Below, piece by piece: positions 33,201 through 45,897 of a stretch of 64,000 nt of DNA. Source of the stretch: Pogostemon cablin (lineage: Eukaryota; Streptophyta; Magnoliopsida; Lamiales; Lamiaceae); NCBI GenBank assembly GCA_023678885.1, contig CM042993.1:7462501-7526500 (forward strand), in the 5' to 3' direction. Position 1 is the first letter of the stretch, and each line of letters begins with the position of its first letter. The translations under genes and the position numbers were made by a program. The notes under the pieces are model-generated. The model had not been told where the DNA came from. It ran no database searches and worked only from the letters and a program-made list of their open reading frames with translations.

Positions 33201-35600
33201 ACAAACAAAAGGCCAGATTATTAGTGATATTGGACATGGATTGGAACCAACCTTAGCTATTCACAAGTATGTATTTAGTTTTTAAGATTTCCTAAATATA
33301 ATTGTCATGCTTCTTATTCAATCCATTCTTTCAAATCATAATCAAGTATAATTCGATCCATTGGAAGACATATTAGTTGTTTAACCTGTTCTCAACCTCA
33401 TTATAAGTTCCGAAATTTGCTCTCATTCATTATCATGGGCATGGAGTTATCTTTTTAATGTGGTTGTAGGGAAAAGTTTGTGGTTGCTCCTTTTGGATTT
33501 GATAAATCAACTTGGGATCCATCATGTGATAGTGTTCTTCCACGAAGCTATAGTGCCGATGATATGAAGGGAAAATCCGTCTGCAAAGTCACTTTGCAAC
33601 AACATTTGGGTTTACGTGAAGAAGCATCTGTAATCCTTGTGAGTTTCAGCACGAGAAACATTTATGTTTATACATTTTAAATTGTTTCTGGCCAACTGCT
33701 AGAGACGAAGCGAGTTTGAACTGTGAACAGCTAGTTTTCGTCCTATTATGATTCTAATATTGTCAGTATTCTTAAAATAACTTTCAGGTAGGATGCATTT
33801 TTTCAGGCATTTTAGATGTTGACCCTGACAAGCTAAAGATGCTAGTTTGGATGGCTTCTAGTAAGGGAGTTCAGGTACTTGCTCTAGTTCTTAGACACTC
33901 TCTCTAAGTCTTAAACCGGTTTGAATACAACACATACCTGTGTTAGCTCATTACCATTTTTTCAAGACCCTTTTTAAGGTAAGTAAGCTTTACTTTGTTG
34001 GATCAATTACTCATAGAGTGAATTCAAACAGCCAGCATCATCCCTTTGCTTTCTAACTTTATCTTCACTCTACCTTCCTTAATATGTTTAACATTTGAAC
34101 GTATTCTCTGTAGTTCGTTTTCATGGGAACTGGCCAAATCCCTGGCATGAGGAATGCGTTTGAGATTCTTCAAGATGAAGTGAAGGTCAGTCCTTAAATT
34201 CCCTGAATAAATCCAATGCTCTATTTTTTTCTGTAAAGCCCTCCAGTATTCTTTTTACCCCAAAATTATTGCTATAGAAATTAGTTCTCTTTCTTTTTAA
34301 ACTATGTGCTTTATATTTTCCTGTTTGGTTGTGGTTTACGGCTAAATGATCATTCAAGGATTTCCTTTGTTACTGACACTTTCTTATTGTTGCAGGATGA
34401 AAATTTGAGGTTCATTGATGAATATGATGAAGATTTATCACATTTGGTGATTTCAGGATCTGACATCATGCTATGCCCATCTTTTGATGATCCATTGCTT
34501 CAAGTGCCTGTAAGTCTCTCTTAGATGCTGTGGCTATGTAGGAATATTAAAAGGGGAAGTTATTGCAGTTCCTTTTAAATACATGCTCAGAGAGAATTAC
34601 TTTGAAGTTCACAGAGGGTGTTTGACTGGGCTTTTATACACATACTAGTTATACATTCTTTTTTGTGTTTAGTACTAATAATACTCCCTCTGTCCCGCTC
34701 ACTTCTTCGTACTTTCCTTTTCCATCTATCCCACACTATCTTCATACCTTGAAAAAAGAAATGTGACCAAACACAAAAACATTACACTACAGTTAAATTT
34801 CAAAATTGTCATCTCCACCTCCACTTTAATCGTCGTCATTATCATCATCTTCATCATCATGATGCACTACTATTATTTTAAGCTCAGCTCTTCAATGAAG
34901 ATGATTGGAGAAAATCCACTAAATTTGGCCATTGTCTACGCGCACTAAGAAAATAATGCAACAAAAAATTTGAATCGACTTTGGATCATCAAAGATTACA
35001 CCTGTTGCTATATGCTTCTTGTAGTCTGTAGACTGCATATGATCAATCCGTGTCCGTCTGTATCAGCCTGCTTATGTGGTTTTATGCATGTGAATGTTAT
35101 CCATTACCTGGAAACTAACTCAAACTCTCCAATTACATAGCTCAAGGCCATAAAATACGGAGCAGCTCCGGTTTGTCTACATTTTGCCAACAGCAGATTC
35201 AGGTATGTTATATTAGTACAATCATTTTCCCTTGATCACATTTTGAGAAGCTAAAATCTGTGTGTCGATTCACTTCATTATTTGACAGTCACTTTGGTGA
35301 TGATAATGCTGAAAGAAGTGAACTCTCATGGTATATCAACTCTACATTCGGAAACATGTCTCTTGGCCAAGCAATTGACGAAATTGTACGCGTTCCGATT
35401 CACACCATATGCTCCATACTTGGACTTGTACAGAAATTTAATGGTAACTGATGAAACTTCATTGGTTTGTGTGTGTGCAGAAGCAGAATCCATCAGAATG
35501 GAATAGAAGGATAAAAGATGGGATGAGAAAGGATTTCTCGTGGGATTCACAGTGTGCAGACGTTCATATTCCTACGTATGCAGGGGTCAAAAGTTTATGA
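27295..35600 (+). CDS. SS5: Starch synthase 5-like protein (non-canonical GT5), 20 exons
   Basis: A plastid starch-synthase-like protein; the Arabidopsis counterpart promotes starch granule initiation without being a normal synthase. Exons: 27295-27398, 27514-27561, 27642-27675, 27763-27838, 27920-28048, 28476-28680, 29191-29325, 30781-30885, 31046-31144, 31637-31766, 32363-32413, 32518-32628, 33157-33266, 33470-33638, 33788-33874, 34114-34185, 34396-34509, 35141-35202, 35289-35385, 35481-35600; 685 residues, all frames join. A transit-like N-terminus (MEILLAASPPGF…, Ser/Arg-rich) is followed by a coiled coil (about 75-130). The GT5 region then starts HVVHICTEMSPVVSIGSLAS: SIGSL (216-220) stands where active synthases have KxGGL. 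HNWQTS (337-342) matches the conserved HDWQTA. The C-terminal GT1-like half is short, and YGAAPVCLHF lacks the expected STGGL. Intron 12 carries a Stowaway MITE. Confidence 0.92.
32775..33013. mobile_element. Stowaway MITE in SS5-like intron 12
   Basis: Long, nearly perfect terminal inverted repeats: the left CTCCCTCTGTCCCGTTTCAA and the complement of the right end CTCCCTCCGTCCCGTTTCAA, both continuing into TGTTTACGTTT. TA flanks on both sides. It is the best-preserved Stowaway copy in the window, so probably the youngest. Confidence 0.92.
34684..34770 (+). mobile_element. Stowaway left end without partner, SS5-like intron 17
   Basis: CTCCCTCTGTCCCGCTCAC after TA is a good Stowaway terminus, but I find no matching right terminus before exon 18, so the element is truncated. 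The given end is nominal. Confidence 0.45.
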
Positions 35601-36920
35601 ATTATTTTGGTATATATTCCTGTAGTTTATGTTGAAGAATTAGATGCACAATAATTATATCTGATTAATTAATAAGCAAATAAGGCCTTCTCTAGTGGTC
35701 TCACACTCTCACCAATTTGGTGATCGTTGAGAAATTTTCTGAGAGTGATGATATTTGTCAATGTATTGATAATTTGATACCGTCATTGTTTTTTTGTTTT
35801 TCTCTATTATTTATTTATTTATTATGTTACTTTTGAATATATATATTCATTTTTGTATGCATTCTATGTAATACTTGAAATTTGTAACTTCTGTTGAAAT
35901 TAGAAATTAACTAGTAGAAATACGATTACAGAAGTTGAAAAGTAGAAATACTACAGAAGTTGAAAATAAATTGACTAGTAGAAATACGATTAAGGATATA
36001 GATGTAAAAAGTACTCAATTTTAAGGATATGAATGTAAATCAATTCATTGAAGGAACGATACTCTAAAAAAGAAAATGCAAGGGCACAGCAGGGTAAATA
36101 TATACTTCAACACCTAATCATGTTTTATAGAGGCCATTGAATATGATTTGGAATAATTCAAGCAATAACAAATAAAATTTAAGTAAGTATTTTAAAAATA
36201 TAAAATAATAAATAAACAATTATCTTGACAAGTACGTAGGAGATATAGATATGGATTGCCTGTCAAATGCCATGCAAATTAATAATAAAAAAAAAAATTC
36301 AATATGACTGCCAAATTATGAACCTTAACTTTCAGTGATAATTTTAAATTTAAATCAAACTATTACGGATGATTTTTCAAACAAATTGTGACTAACATTT
36401 TTTACATAATTAATACTATTAAATTTAAAATAAATTAAGGTCTCGAACTCCTTGGATGATTCATTTTCAAAGAGTTTACCTTGAGTAAAACAAATTTTGA
36501 AATACAATATCAAAATTGATAATTTTCCAAAAACTTGAGGCTTTAGCATTTTATTAAAAATGATAATTTTGCAAATAAAGAGAGAAATTTTAAATTTGTC
36601 AAAGATTACCCGTATTTGGTCTTTGCTTTAACAACTTTGAGGGTATAGTTGATTTGCTTACCAGAATTATTAGTGGGTCTTTCTCATGTTTATTTTCTCA
36701 TGTTTCGTTTCTCCCTCGTTCCTCATGTGTCCTAGCACACAATAACACAAAGGGTGTGAAGCAAATAGCATGGTCAATCCTAGTTGACTTGGTCTACACT
36801 GCTAAAAGAATGAGGAAGAATGTCTAAATAGAATTAAGCAACAAACACTCCTACGGTTGATTTGGTGTGCTATCTGCACTACTATTATGATGGGGTTTCA
36901 TTTCGACTACTACTTCCAAA
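35601..36920. other. Intergenic, AT-rich, no gene
   Basis: The 3' UTR of the SS5-like gene is followed by AT-rich sequence. Short direct repeats around TAGAAATACGATTA and GAAGTTGAAAA lie at 35900-35990. Nothing coding was recognised. Confidence 0.5.
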
Positions 36921-37145
36921 TTGTCTCATTCAAAATAGGCTATGTTCACTTAGTTGTCTCATTCAAAATAGGCTATGTTCCACCTATATACACCCACATA
37001 TCCTATTAACACTTACTCACACCCTACAATATATTATATCTCTTCAATTAATACTTTTTTTTATCTCTCTCATCTTTTCTCACCTCAATTAATATATTTT
37101 ATTTGACTTTAAACATAACCTATTTAAACCCAAAACAAACATAAC
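36921..37145 (-). repeat. Family D repeat, copy 1, with 33-bp duplication at one end
   Basis: Its complement reads GTTATGTTTGTTTTGGGTTT, then AATTGAGGTGAGAAAAGATG, then GAGTAAGTGTTAATAGGA. This aligns by eye with 53135-53330 in the WDR5 intron. The left part is a 33-base tandem duplication beginning TTGTCTCATTCAAAATAGGC (36921 and 36954). Confidence 0.65.
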
Positions 37146-38039
37146 AAATACTATAGAATAAAACTATTAATTGATTTATTAAATCAACTTAAACCCAAAA
37201 CAAACATTACCATAATATTTAAAAAATTATTAACAAATTATTAAACATAATATTAAAATTGATAATTTTCCAAGAAATTGTGGTTATAACATTTTTTTAT
37301 ATCAACATTAATGTTTTTAAATTTAATTTAAAATTAATTATGAAACACAAATGATAATTTTGGAAAAAATATAAAAAAAACTCTCAACTTGTCGCAGATC
37401 CTCTCCTTGTAATAATTATATAATTAGAAACTTGAAAAATTAATTATATAATAAAAATTATCAAATGTATATATGTTTTTTTATTTAAAAATACTAATAT
37501 AATTTTTTTAATTCATTTATTATATTTTTAATTTAAATATTATTATAAATTTATAAAATATGATAATAATATCAATATATTAAAAGTAAAAAAAGAATGA
37601 AAATATTTTTTTTCAATGGTATCCTTTTAATATTTTTCTGTTTATTATTAAATAATTTATTTATCATTTAATTATTATTAACTCTTTGACTCCCCCACTC
37701 TTTACACTTCTCTTAAAGATGAGCTGATATCCCGTAGATGAGCTGATATCCCGTTCATTCAGGTACACTCGTATTTATATGTGTATAAATTTTTAAGTAT
37801 TTAATAGTGTATATTCTTTTGTTCCATTTAAAGAATTATTTTTTTTTTATTTTGGACATTACATCCAAAGAGTCCCTTTCCTTTTCAACATTACCCACAC
37901 ACTCACTAATACAATTAAAATATAGGCCCACACTCCCACTGATATAACTATCCACTACACATTAAATAATAATACTCCTTAATACAAGTGCAAAAAGCAA
38001 AAATAACCCTTTGCATGAAACAGATGGAGTATATATATA

Positions 38040-38045
38040 TACGGA

Positions 38046-38106
<61 letters not shown>
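38040..38106. repeat. (AT)n microsatellite flanked by ACGGAGTATAT
   Basis: About 26 AT units between two copies of ACGGAGTATAT. Confidence 0.9.
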
Positions 38107-38107
<1 letters not shown>

Positions 38108-38116
38108 GGAGTATAT

Positions 38117-38238
38117 TTTTTAATAAATGTATTAACTTTTTTATATTTAATTTTTCATTAAAATGTATACATATTTTTATTAATTAATGTATAGTAGTAT
38201 ATATTTTTATTTATAAATATAGTAGTATATATATATAT
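38117..38238. repeat. Unoccupied paralogue of the 44-kb Helitron insertion site
   Basis: The sequence from TTTTTTAATAAATGTATTAA to AAATATAGTAGTATATAT is the same as the two flanks of the Helitron at 44256-45529 joined without the element. The junction corresponds to 38183/38184, between A and T. The only other difference I see is a block of about 27 bases present at the 44-kb copy. Confidence 0.88.
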
Positions 38239-38753
38239 TTTTTTACTGATATATACATTAATGACAAAGACTTGCGTACAATCTCCAAATCTCCCGCTCT
38301 GGCTGCCTATAGTAGTTAATGATTCTGCCTATAGTAGTTAATGATTTCTGCATCTGATGCTTTTATTATCTGTGATTTAATTCTGTGATCAGATTTTTGT
38401 CCTTGTCACTCCTGCACTTTGAGTGTTTATATTTCTTACAAGAAAAATAGATATTTATAGATCAGTCCACGATTTTATCAATTTTACCAAGAATTCTCCA
38501 AAAATCAATTGTACTAACCAAAAATCAATTTTGCATGAATTATAATGGTAAAATTACGATCATAGATATAAAATTAACATATAAAATTAACACGAATAAA
38601 TAATAGTAAATCATAGAGGCTGGTGAAATTAAAATTGTATAATTAATTTTTTTTCTCAAAAATTATTTTTTTTAAATTCTTACTCTCTATTTCGTGGTTT
38701 TCTAAAATAAGAATAAATTATACTCTTTTGAAAACATTATACTAGGGGCAGCT

Positions 38754-39882
38754 ATTTGCACCCCAAAATTGTTAAACAAACCCCAATCATTTATAGATTT
38801 AAAATATAATAATGTGAGAAGACATAAATACCCTTTTATAATTAATAAAATAATACTTCATTAATTATAATTAAATTTCTAAATACATCCAGTAAGATTT
38901 TTTAATGCACCCCATTATTATCACTAAACCACAATCAACCCTAATCCTAACCTAGCGTGATTGACAAGATGCAGAAAAGAAAGGTTGGATGCAGAAGAGG
39001 ACACACAGAAGTACATGGTTTGTGATGAACTCACATGCGCCATTCCATGGCTTTAATCGGAGGAGGGAGAACATAAAAATAAAAATAAAAAAAAAGAAAA
39101 AAACAATGGCGGTGGTCCCCAGCGCTGCCTTGGATTACGATGAAGCAGAATAAATGCAAGTATGCAACCCTTCACTATTCATTGCTCATAGTCAAATTCC
39201 TCTCTCTTCATAGTCAAATTCCTCTCTCTCCCCCTCTATTACCATTTTTCTCTCTTATCTACACTCTTCAAAACCAGAAAAAAAAAATTGTTCGGTTGCA
39301 GATGTCGAACAGTCTAAGGTATTCGACTGCAGCGGTTGAACACAACACATTACAGCGGGTTTTGGAATTCATATACCTACTGCTCGAAAACCTGTCTAAT
39401 TATTTCCAATTTATGAAAAATTTAACCTAAAATTGCAAGACAAGTACAACACACTACATATATACAAATTCAAAAACCCTATGCTTAATTTCCATATTTG
39501 AAATGAACCCAAGCCCTAGATTTCATGTCAACGGCAGAATGAGCGAAATGACAAAGATTACATGGTACTTGACATTGACGAAGCTTGATAGAAGGTATTG
39601 ACGTTCTTCCCTCTCCTTTCTCTTACCTCTCCTTTCTCTTATGGACAGTCGCGCGTCAAGGAAGACATCGCTGTTTTCTTCTCCCTTCTCAACGTTTTTT
39701 TCATTTTGTTTTGAATTTTGAGATTAATTAATTTTTTTTTTAATTTGGGTATAATTAATTAAAAGGGCAAAATTATCTTGTATGAGGTATATTAAGTAAT
39801 TTAAATATATAATTTATAACTTTAGTGGGGTACGTTAAGTAATTGAGATTTGTTTAATAATTTCGGGTGCAAATAACCGCTT
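38754..39882. mobile_element. Long-TIR non-autonomous element, possibly Mutator-like
   Basis: The left end GCAGCTATTTGCACCCCAAA and the complement of the right end GCGGTTATTTGCACCCGAAA are inverted repeats continuing for about 40 bases (…TTAAACAAA…CAAT). The interior (38940-39680) is less AT-rich than the flanks and looks like host-derived sequence, although no product is recognisable. I found no clear 9-11-base target duplication, so the Mutator assignment is tentative. Confidence 0.55.
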
Positions 39883-40216
39883 TTTTTTAAGGATAGAAAA
39901 TAAAACATTTGGAATATTGTTGCTTTGTACTAATTCTAACTTCTTAGTGGCAAATAGTCCTTTTATTATTATTATAGTTAAATAAATTATTTTATAATTA
40001 ATTTGTAAGATTTAATTTATAATAAGTACGTAATTGTATTATTATTATTATTATTATTGTATGTACATCCAATGTAAATATATTATTATCTAAAATTTGG
40101 ATAAGTTGCAGAACTGGAATTCATTCCCTTGGTATTCGATTTGATTCCGTAAATGCAGAAAATTTGCATCTTTTTAGGAGTTATAATTTTAACTCTTCTT
40201 GAAATCTTTATCTTTA
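39883..40216. other. Intergenic, no gene
   Basis: AT-rich spacer with a short ATT run near 40041-40060. Nothing else recognised. Confidence 0.5.
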
Positions 40217-43200
40217 TCTTTATATATATAATAAGACCAAATTTACCATCTATTTAAGATTAAATCTTTCCCTCTTAAACCAATTTTACCATCTTAGGGT
40301 AACTTTTGTAATCTAATAGGTAACTTTTATAAGTAATCTTCACCATTCATTTTAAAATAATTAAATCCACACAATTGATACATCTCATTAATTTATGAAA
40401 CCCTACGCTATTCATCTATGAAACACGTATGAACATCAACATGTGAAATCTATTCTTCTTCTCAATTAGAAATCCATCACATATAAGGACCCTCTGTTCT
40501 AATTCCACAAGGATCGACATCGTTCAATTCAGGTAAATAACAACCCTTGATTTGATTACCAATCGAAATGATATTCAATTGCGTAAATAGGGTTTTCAAT
40601 TTCACGGATTTAGAGACGATTTTATCATGATATGAAAGGATTTGACAGATCAATCGCTTAAGAATTTATGGCTACACATGAATAAATCTTTCCCCGCCGT
40701 CAGAGTAAAGACGCCCAATCCCAGAATAAGTTGCTTTTCTTTTAATGGCTTTATCATATGGCTCTGTTTATGCTTAATAGGAGTTGTATTAGAAGTAGTG
40801 GTGGTGGTACGTTTTTTCCCCCGAACGTGATTTCAAGAAAAGAGTGACAGAAGAGACTTCAAATAGGCTTTCTTGATATTCACTTCAGTAGTTGTGTTGC
40901 TGCAATTTTATCCCATCATATGATTAATGTCTAATAATTATGTTCAGAATCATCATTTTATGGAACTTTAAAGTGCTGAACTATTTTCTATTCAACTTTC
41001 TTGCATCAACTATTTTAGATATCAATTCAATGAAATTTGGTGATCAGGTTGGAACTTGCCTTTGGAGATTTGAGGTTCGTATATTTAAGCTTTTATTCTT
41101 CTATGATCGCTGTATTTAATGAAGGTTTAGAGTTCGTCTGGGCATTTGTTGAATTTTTATCTAGAGGTTTTTGTGCTTCATTTGAGGTATGGAAATTGAA
41201 GGCATATGAGCCTTCTCAGTAAAAATCCCTTGATGTTAAAGAAAACAATCAGTTACATTATTACATTATGGGTGTGTCTCTGTGTGTGTGAGTTTTAACA
41301 TGTCCTTAAACTGGCGTATTGAGTAATTCTGATTTACTGTCTTGAAATGTGATAATGTTGGATGTGTTTAGTATATTAAGAAGTGAGCTCTTGGCCTATC
41401 CCAGTTATTACCCAATAAGTTACAACCATTATATTATCTGCTTTGCTGATGAATATATAATTTTATTTTCAAGGAACGCTTACCGGTGGAACTATTTTCG
41501 ATTCCAGCTTTGAGAGGGGGATCCAATTGAATTTCAACTTGAGGGTGACCAAGTAATTAAAGGTCAGTAAGTGTAAATTATCATAAAAATGGTAATATAA
41601 AAATATAGAAAAAAGATTACAGATTAGAGTCATTTGAAAATCATAAAATATTTTTTTCTAATGACAAAAACCATCATTTAGAACAAGTCTATGTAAAACA
41701 AGAGTATAGGAATCACAGATTAGATGGTCAGACAATAGATTAGACTGAACTTTATCCTTAGCTCACTGTAAAAAAAAAAGAACAAATTGTATCAAATGAA
41801 TGAGGATAATTTTTGAAGTTCGATGCACGTCAGTTTTTCTTGCATTGAGAATTGAGTTATTCTAAATTGTACTCATTAACATGGGATTATCTCATTTATA
41901 ATCAAAGAATTATAAACACTACCAATTCGATATCGAGGATTGAGGACCATACCTCTCTCTCTGCAATTACTGTCATTCCCATTTATCTTGAGATTATGGA
42001 TCTTTTGTTGAGCAGGGTTGAAATAGATATTTCAAAAGTGAAAGTTTGTTATAAGCATCTATTCATTGGATGATATACATATGTTGGATCAAGGGCACTT
42101 ATAGCCCTATGGAATTCTATGTTGAATATTATAGAGGTAATTGATATTGATGTCTATTTTTATTTATCATATAATAGTGACAATATGCGCTTCAATTGAT
42201 AATGATATTTACTAATATTTCCCATCATTTCATAATATTTAGGTATAGTTATAATTTTTTCACGGATGAGGTTAAAAATTTTTAGAATGAGTATATATAT
42301 CAGAATAAATTTTTAGAATACTGGTGATCCAACAGTCTCTTATGAAGAGCAAGTGTACATGCACACTCATATCTATACTCATTCTACATGAATTTCTAGA
42401 ATTTAGATTTCTACATGTGTAAAATTTTTTCCATGCACTTTAGTTTTAGTGTTAATGTTTTGTTTATGTTTTACATTTTAGAATAAGTGAATTGAGGGGA
42501 GAATTACTTTGTTGGTTTTGCTATATTGAAAAATTGGCATGAATTGCATTGCAAATATTTATGATATTCTTATGCATTGAAAGTGCATGAAAGGTGCTTT
42601 ATGAAAATTGCTTAAATGATTTTTTTTAATTGTGCCAATATATTAGACTTATTAGTGGATGTTAGTGGCTCTTTGAAACTGACTGATTTTAGATTGACAA
42701 ATGTGGATTTCTGGTCAGATTATATTGTCTTTTATCTGGCTTCTGAGTCTGTGTGCAGTATTATGCAATTAGAAATGCATATATGTAAAAATAATTTTTA
42801 GACTTATGTGAATTTGAGCAAACACACTGAGTGAAGTTTGGTCATTCTGTGTTTTTAATGTGATATTGTTGCAGTTTGGGAATGTGTGTCCATTGGTTCT
42901 GCATATTTATATCCTGATATATGTTTGTAGATTGGCATGATAGATGGAATATTGTCTATTGTAATGTTTCTAAATTTATTTAAATGAGTTTAATTATTTT
43001 CTCGGAACAAATTCGCACCTTTATTCATGGGTTCTATGTTTTATTTTTATTTTTTTGTTTAATTTACGGGGGGATTAAAGATGGGGAGTAGTGATTTCAT
43101 AAACTATAAACATTTGTCAAAGGTACTTAGGTATTTGATCATTCTTTCTTTTAATATTGTAAATTCTATTTGTCTTAAACTTTTCCCCCTCTTTCTAAGA

Positions 43201-43586
43201 TTTTGCTAGAGGTACAGGGGCAAGACATGTACAACTAATCAATAAGAATTTTTGGGATTCCATTTCATAAGTTGACCAGTTTAAATTAATATTGGTCATT
43301 TCTTTTTATTTTGCATTTGAGCTCAATTCATGGCACCTAGGAAATTTTCTCAAATTTTTAAATGAGTTGTGTATTAGTTTGTAGTCGTACCAGGTCCATC
43401 TAGGTATTTATTTTAGTGATATTTAATTCTTGCCTAAATCCCCCTTCGTTTTTTGTACCCGTAGTACTTTATAAATAAAATTCTAAATAAGAAATAATCA
43501 TTCATTTTAAATACTTTAAATTTAACACACAAAATAATATTATTGTAATATCATCTCCCCGTGCATCGCACGAGTTAAAACGCTAG
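40217..43586 (+). mobile_element. Non-autonomous Helitron (about 3.4 kb)
   Basis: The 3' terminus is well marked: the stem CGTGC-ATC-GCACG near 43560-43572, then CTAG at 43583-43586 followed by T. The 5' terminus is proposed at a TC after A, with TCTTTATATATATAATAAG at 40217; two other TC starts at 40205 and 40211 are equally possible. No Rep/helicase frame is visible, so the copy would be mobilised in trans if at all. The interior has only short weak frames, and I recognise no captured gene. The 5' end is the uncertain part. Confidence 0.6.
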
Positions 43587-44074
43587 TAGTATATAAAAGA
43601 TATATTAAGGTATTGGATGACATTTGGTCTGTTGGTGTGAGATTGATTGATGTTTTAAATTTATAAAATATTGAAATAAACTATCAATATCTCACATTTA
43701 TTTATTTTTTATTTAATTCGGAGAGGGTATATTATATGAATGATAAAACTCATTCAAGTACATATCCATGAGTAATGAAACCCATAAAATATGAGAGAGA
43801 AGAAAAGATGAAAGTGTTTATATTTTAATTATAAAAGGGCTATTGCTACTATGCATGATCTTCCATTTAAATTATTTCACTAACTATTCGTATAATAATT
43901 GATAAATAAATAACATTTTCAATAAAATGTTACCCAATTAAAAAAAAGGAGTATATTTTATTTAAAAAGGAAGAAAATGTATGTATCCGTATTCGAAAAA
44001 TATTTCACTCTAGAAGGACTAATCAATAATGGAGAGGTTGATTAACACTACAAACTATTTAAGAAACAGATGGA

Positions 44075-44163
<89 letters not shown>

Positions 44164-44255
44164 TTTAATAAATGTATTAACTTTTTTATATTTAATTTTT
44201 CATTAAAAAAACTAATAGAAAATTCACTAACAAAATGTATACATATTTTTATTAA
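43587..44255. other. Spacer and left flank of the next Helitron
   Basis: No gene. It contains an AT microsatellite (44075-44161) and the left half of the repeat whose unoccupied paralogue lies at 38117-38238. The long open frame across the AT tract is compositional. Confidence 0.6.
44075..44161. repeat. (AT)n microsatellite
   Basis: About 43 AT units after GGAGTAT, the longest dinucleotide run in the window. Confidence 0.95.
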
Positions 44256-45529
44256 TCTATATATCTATATATATATATATATAAAAGCAGCAAATCAAGC
44301 ATTTTTTTCCCGCCCAAACAATCCCATTTCGATATCTTTTCAATTTCTAATTTTTTTCTTCAATTTATCATATATCTCTCCAATTTCTCATTTTTTCTTC
44401 AATTTATCACATGTTATCATTTATCATATATCTCCCCAATTTTTCATATTTGCTTCAATTATCACATGTTATCATTTATCGCGTTACATTCTGATATCTC
44501 CCCAATTTCTCATATTTTCTTCAATTTACCACAAGTTATCACATATTTTCGCACCATTCTCATCTAACATATTTAATCTAATTATAATATAACCTCTCAT
44601 TTGTCAAATAATATCAATTACATTTATTTTCATTACTGAGTCTTAATTAAATATTGTCAACATACTCTAATATGATTATGGAATTATTTCATTAATATTC
44701 TGGTAGAGAGTTTAATTAAAAAAAATGTTTAATTCTAAATTACTAATATATTTGGATAAATATTTTTCTCTTGAATTTTTTTTTATCATTTCAGTTGTTA
44801 CAATTCATTGGGACGAATATGATTTTATGATGGTAATATTAAAATCTTTTAAACAAAATTATTCTTTTGTAGCTGCAATATATCAATTATTTATTATACC
44901 AAACTTTGAGTTAATTAACTGTTTCTTTTGTCATGTAGACTATTCCATAAAATTTTTCTAAATTAATTGATACACTAACAATGGTTGATAATCAGAATTG
45001 CTCATGAAATGTTTCTACAATTTAGAAATCATTAACTCTATCTAATTGAAAGATGGTATAAATTTGAAAAAAGATTTTATTTATTTATTTATGATATTTA
45101 ATCACCCGTGAAAATCAAATAAAGATATAAAAGATATTTATATAATATATTTGACCATTTCACAAAATAATATTTATATGGAGTATATATGTTAAGGGTA
45201 GATCTTGCGTGAGATCGTCTCACGTGAGATGAATTTTTACTTTTAAAATATTTATCACTTTCGCTATAAAATGTTATTACTTTTGTTTATACTATAAATT
45301 GTTTTATGAAATAACATTATCACTTTTTATTAATTTTTTTTCACTTTTCTTTATAAAAGTTATCACTTTCTGACCGTCTCACGTAAGCCTTTATCTGAGA
45401 CGATCTCACACAAGTCTTTGCCATATATAAAAAATGTTTATAATAATTTGATCATTTTACGAAATAATATTTATATATTTTAATTTTTTAAAATTCATCC
45501 CCGTGCAACGCACGGGCAAATTTTGCTAG
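44256..45529 (+). mobile_element. Helitron (1.27 kb, non-autonomous), both ends defined
   Basis: It starts TCTATATATCTATATA after A and ends with a perfect 7-bp hairpin CCCGTGC-AAC-GCACGGG, a short spacer and CTAG (45526-45529), before T. These are the canonical Helitron features: 5' TC, 3' hairpin plus CTAG, insertion between A and T, no target duplication. The related empty site at 38183/38184 confirms both boundaries to the base. There is no Rep/helicase gene. A GTCTCAC-family MITE (45203-45424) is nested inside. The frame at 44725-44961 has no recognised product. Confidence 0.92.
45203..45424. repeat. Family C (GTCTCAC) MITE, copy 3, inside the Helitron
   Basis: The left end TGCGTGAGATCGTCTCACG and the right end CTGAGACGATCTCACACAAG are inverted. 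The interior TATCACTTTC words match 26541-26807. Confidence 0.75.
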
Positions 45530-45897
45530 TTAATGTATAGTAGTATATATTTTTATTTATAAATATAGTAGTATATATTTTTTTTTAAATGAGCACACAG
45601 TGCACGTAGATGTACGTGATAATTTCTCTTTAAAAGAAATAACTCTTAGTTTAGAAGGGGACATACGTCACCACTAAACTCAAAAAGTTGTACTTCCTTC
45701 GTCTCGGACTCCCTTTCCAGTTTATTGTATTACTAAGTTGTTTAACAAAAGTTGCTAATAAGAAAAATGTGAAGCGTGGTGTATGATTGAGAGTATATTA
45801 TACTCTCATATTTTCATATCAAATTCATTTTTTTCTACCAATTAGGATGAAGATAAAATGGTTTTGAAAATAAAATGGTTTTGCTCCTAATTTAATT

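Larger units (their letters stand above)
37146..38753. other. AT-rich intergenic with small tandem duplications
   Basis: No gene. It holds a degenerate Stowaway-like block (about 37804-38030), a direct duplication of about 20 bases (GATGAGCTGATATCCCGT at 37718-37756), an AT microsatellite, the Helitron empty-site repeat (38117-38238) and a 22-base duplication CTGCCTATAGTAGTTAATGA near 38303-38347. Confidence 0.55.

Noticed and set aside
44029..44592. Open frame of 187 codons on the plus strand
   Set aside because: It runs through a pure AT microsatellite and AT-rich repeats, giving alternating Tyr-Ile; it is compositional, spans the Helitron boundary and resembles no protein.
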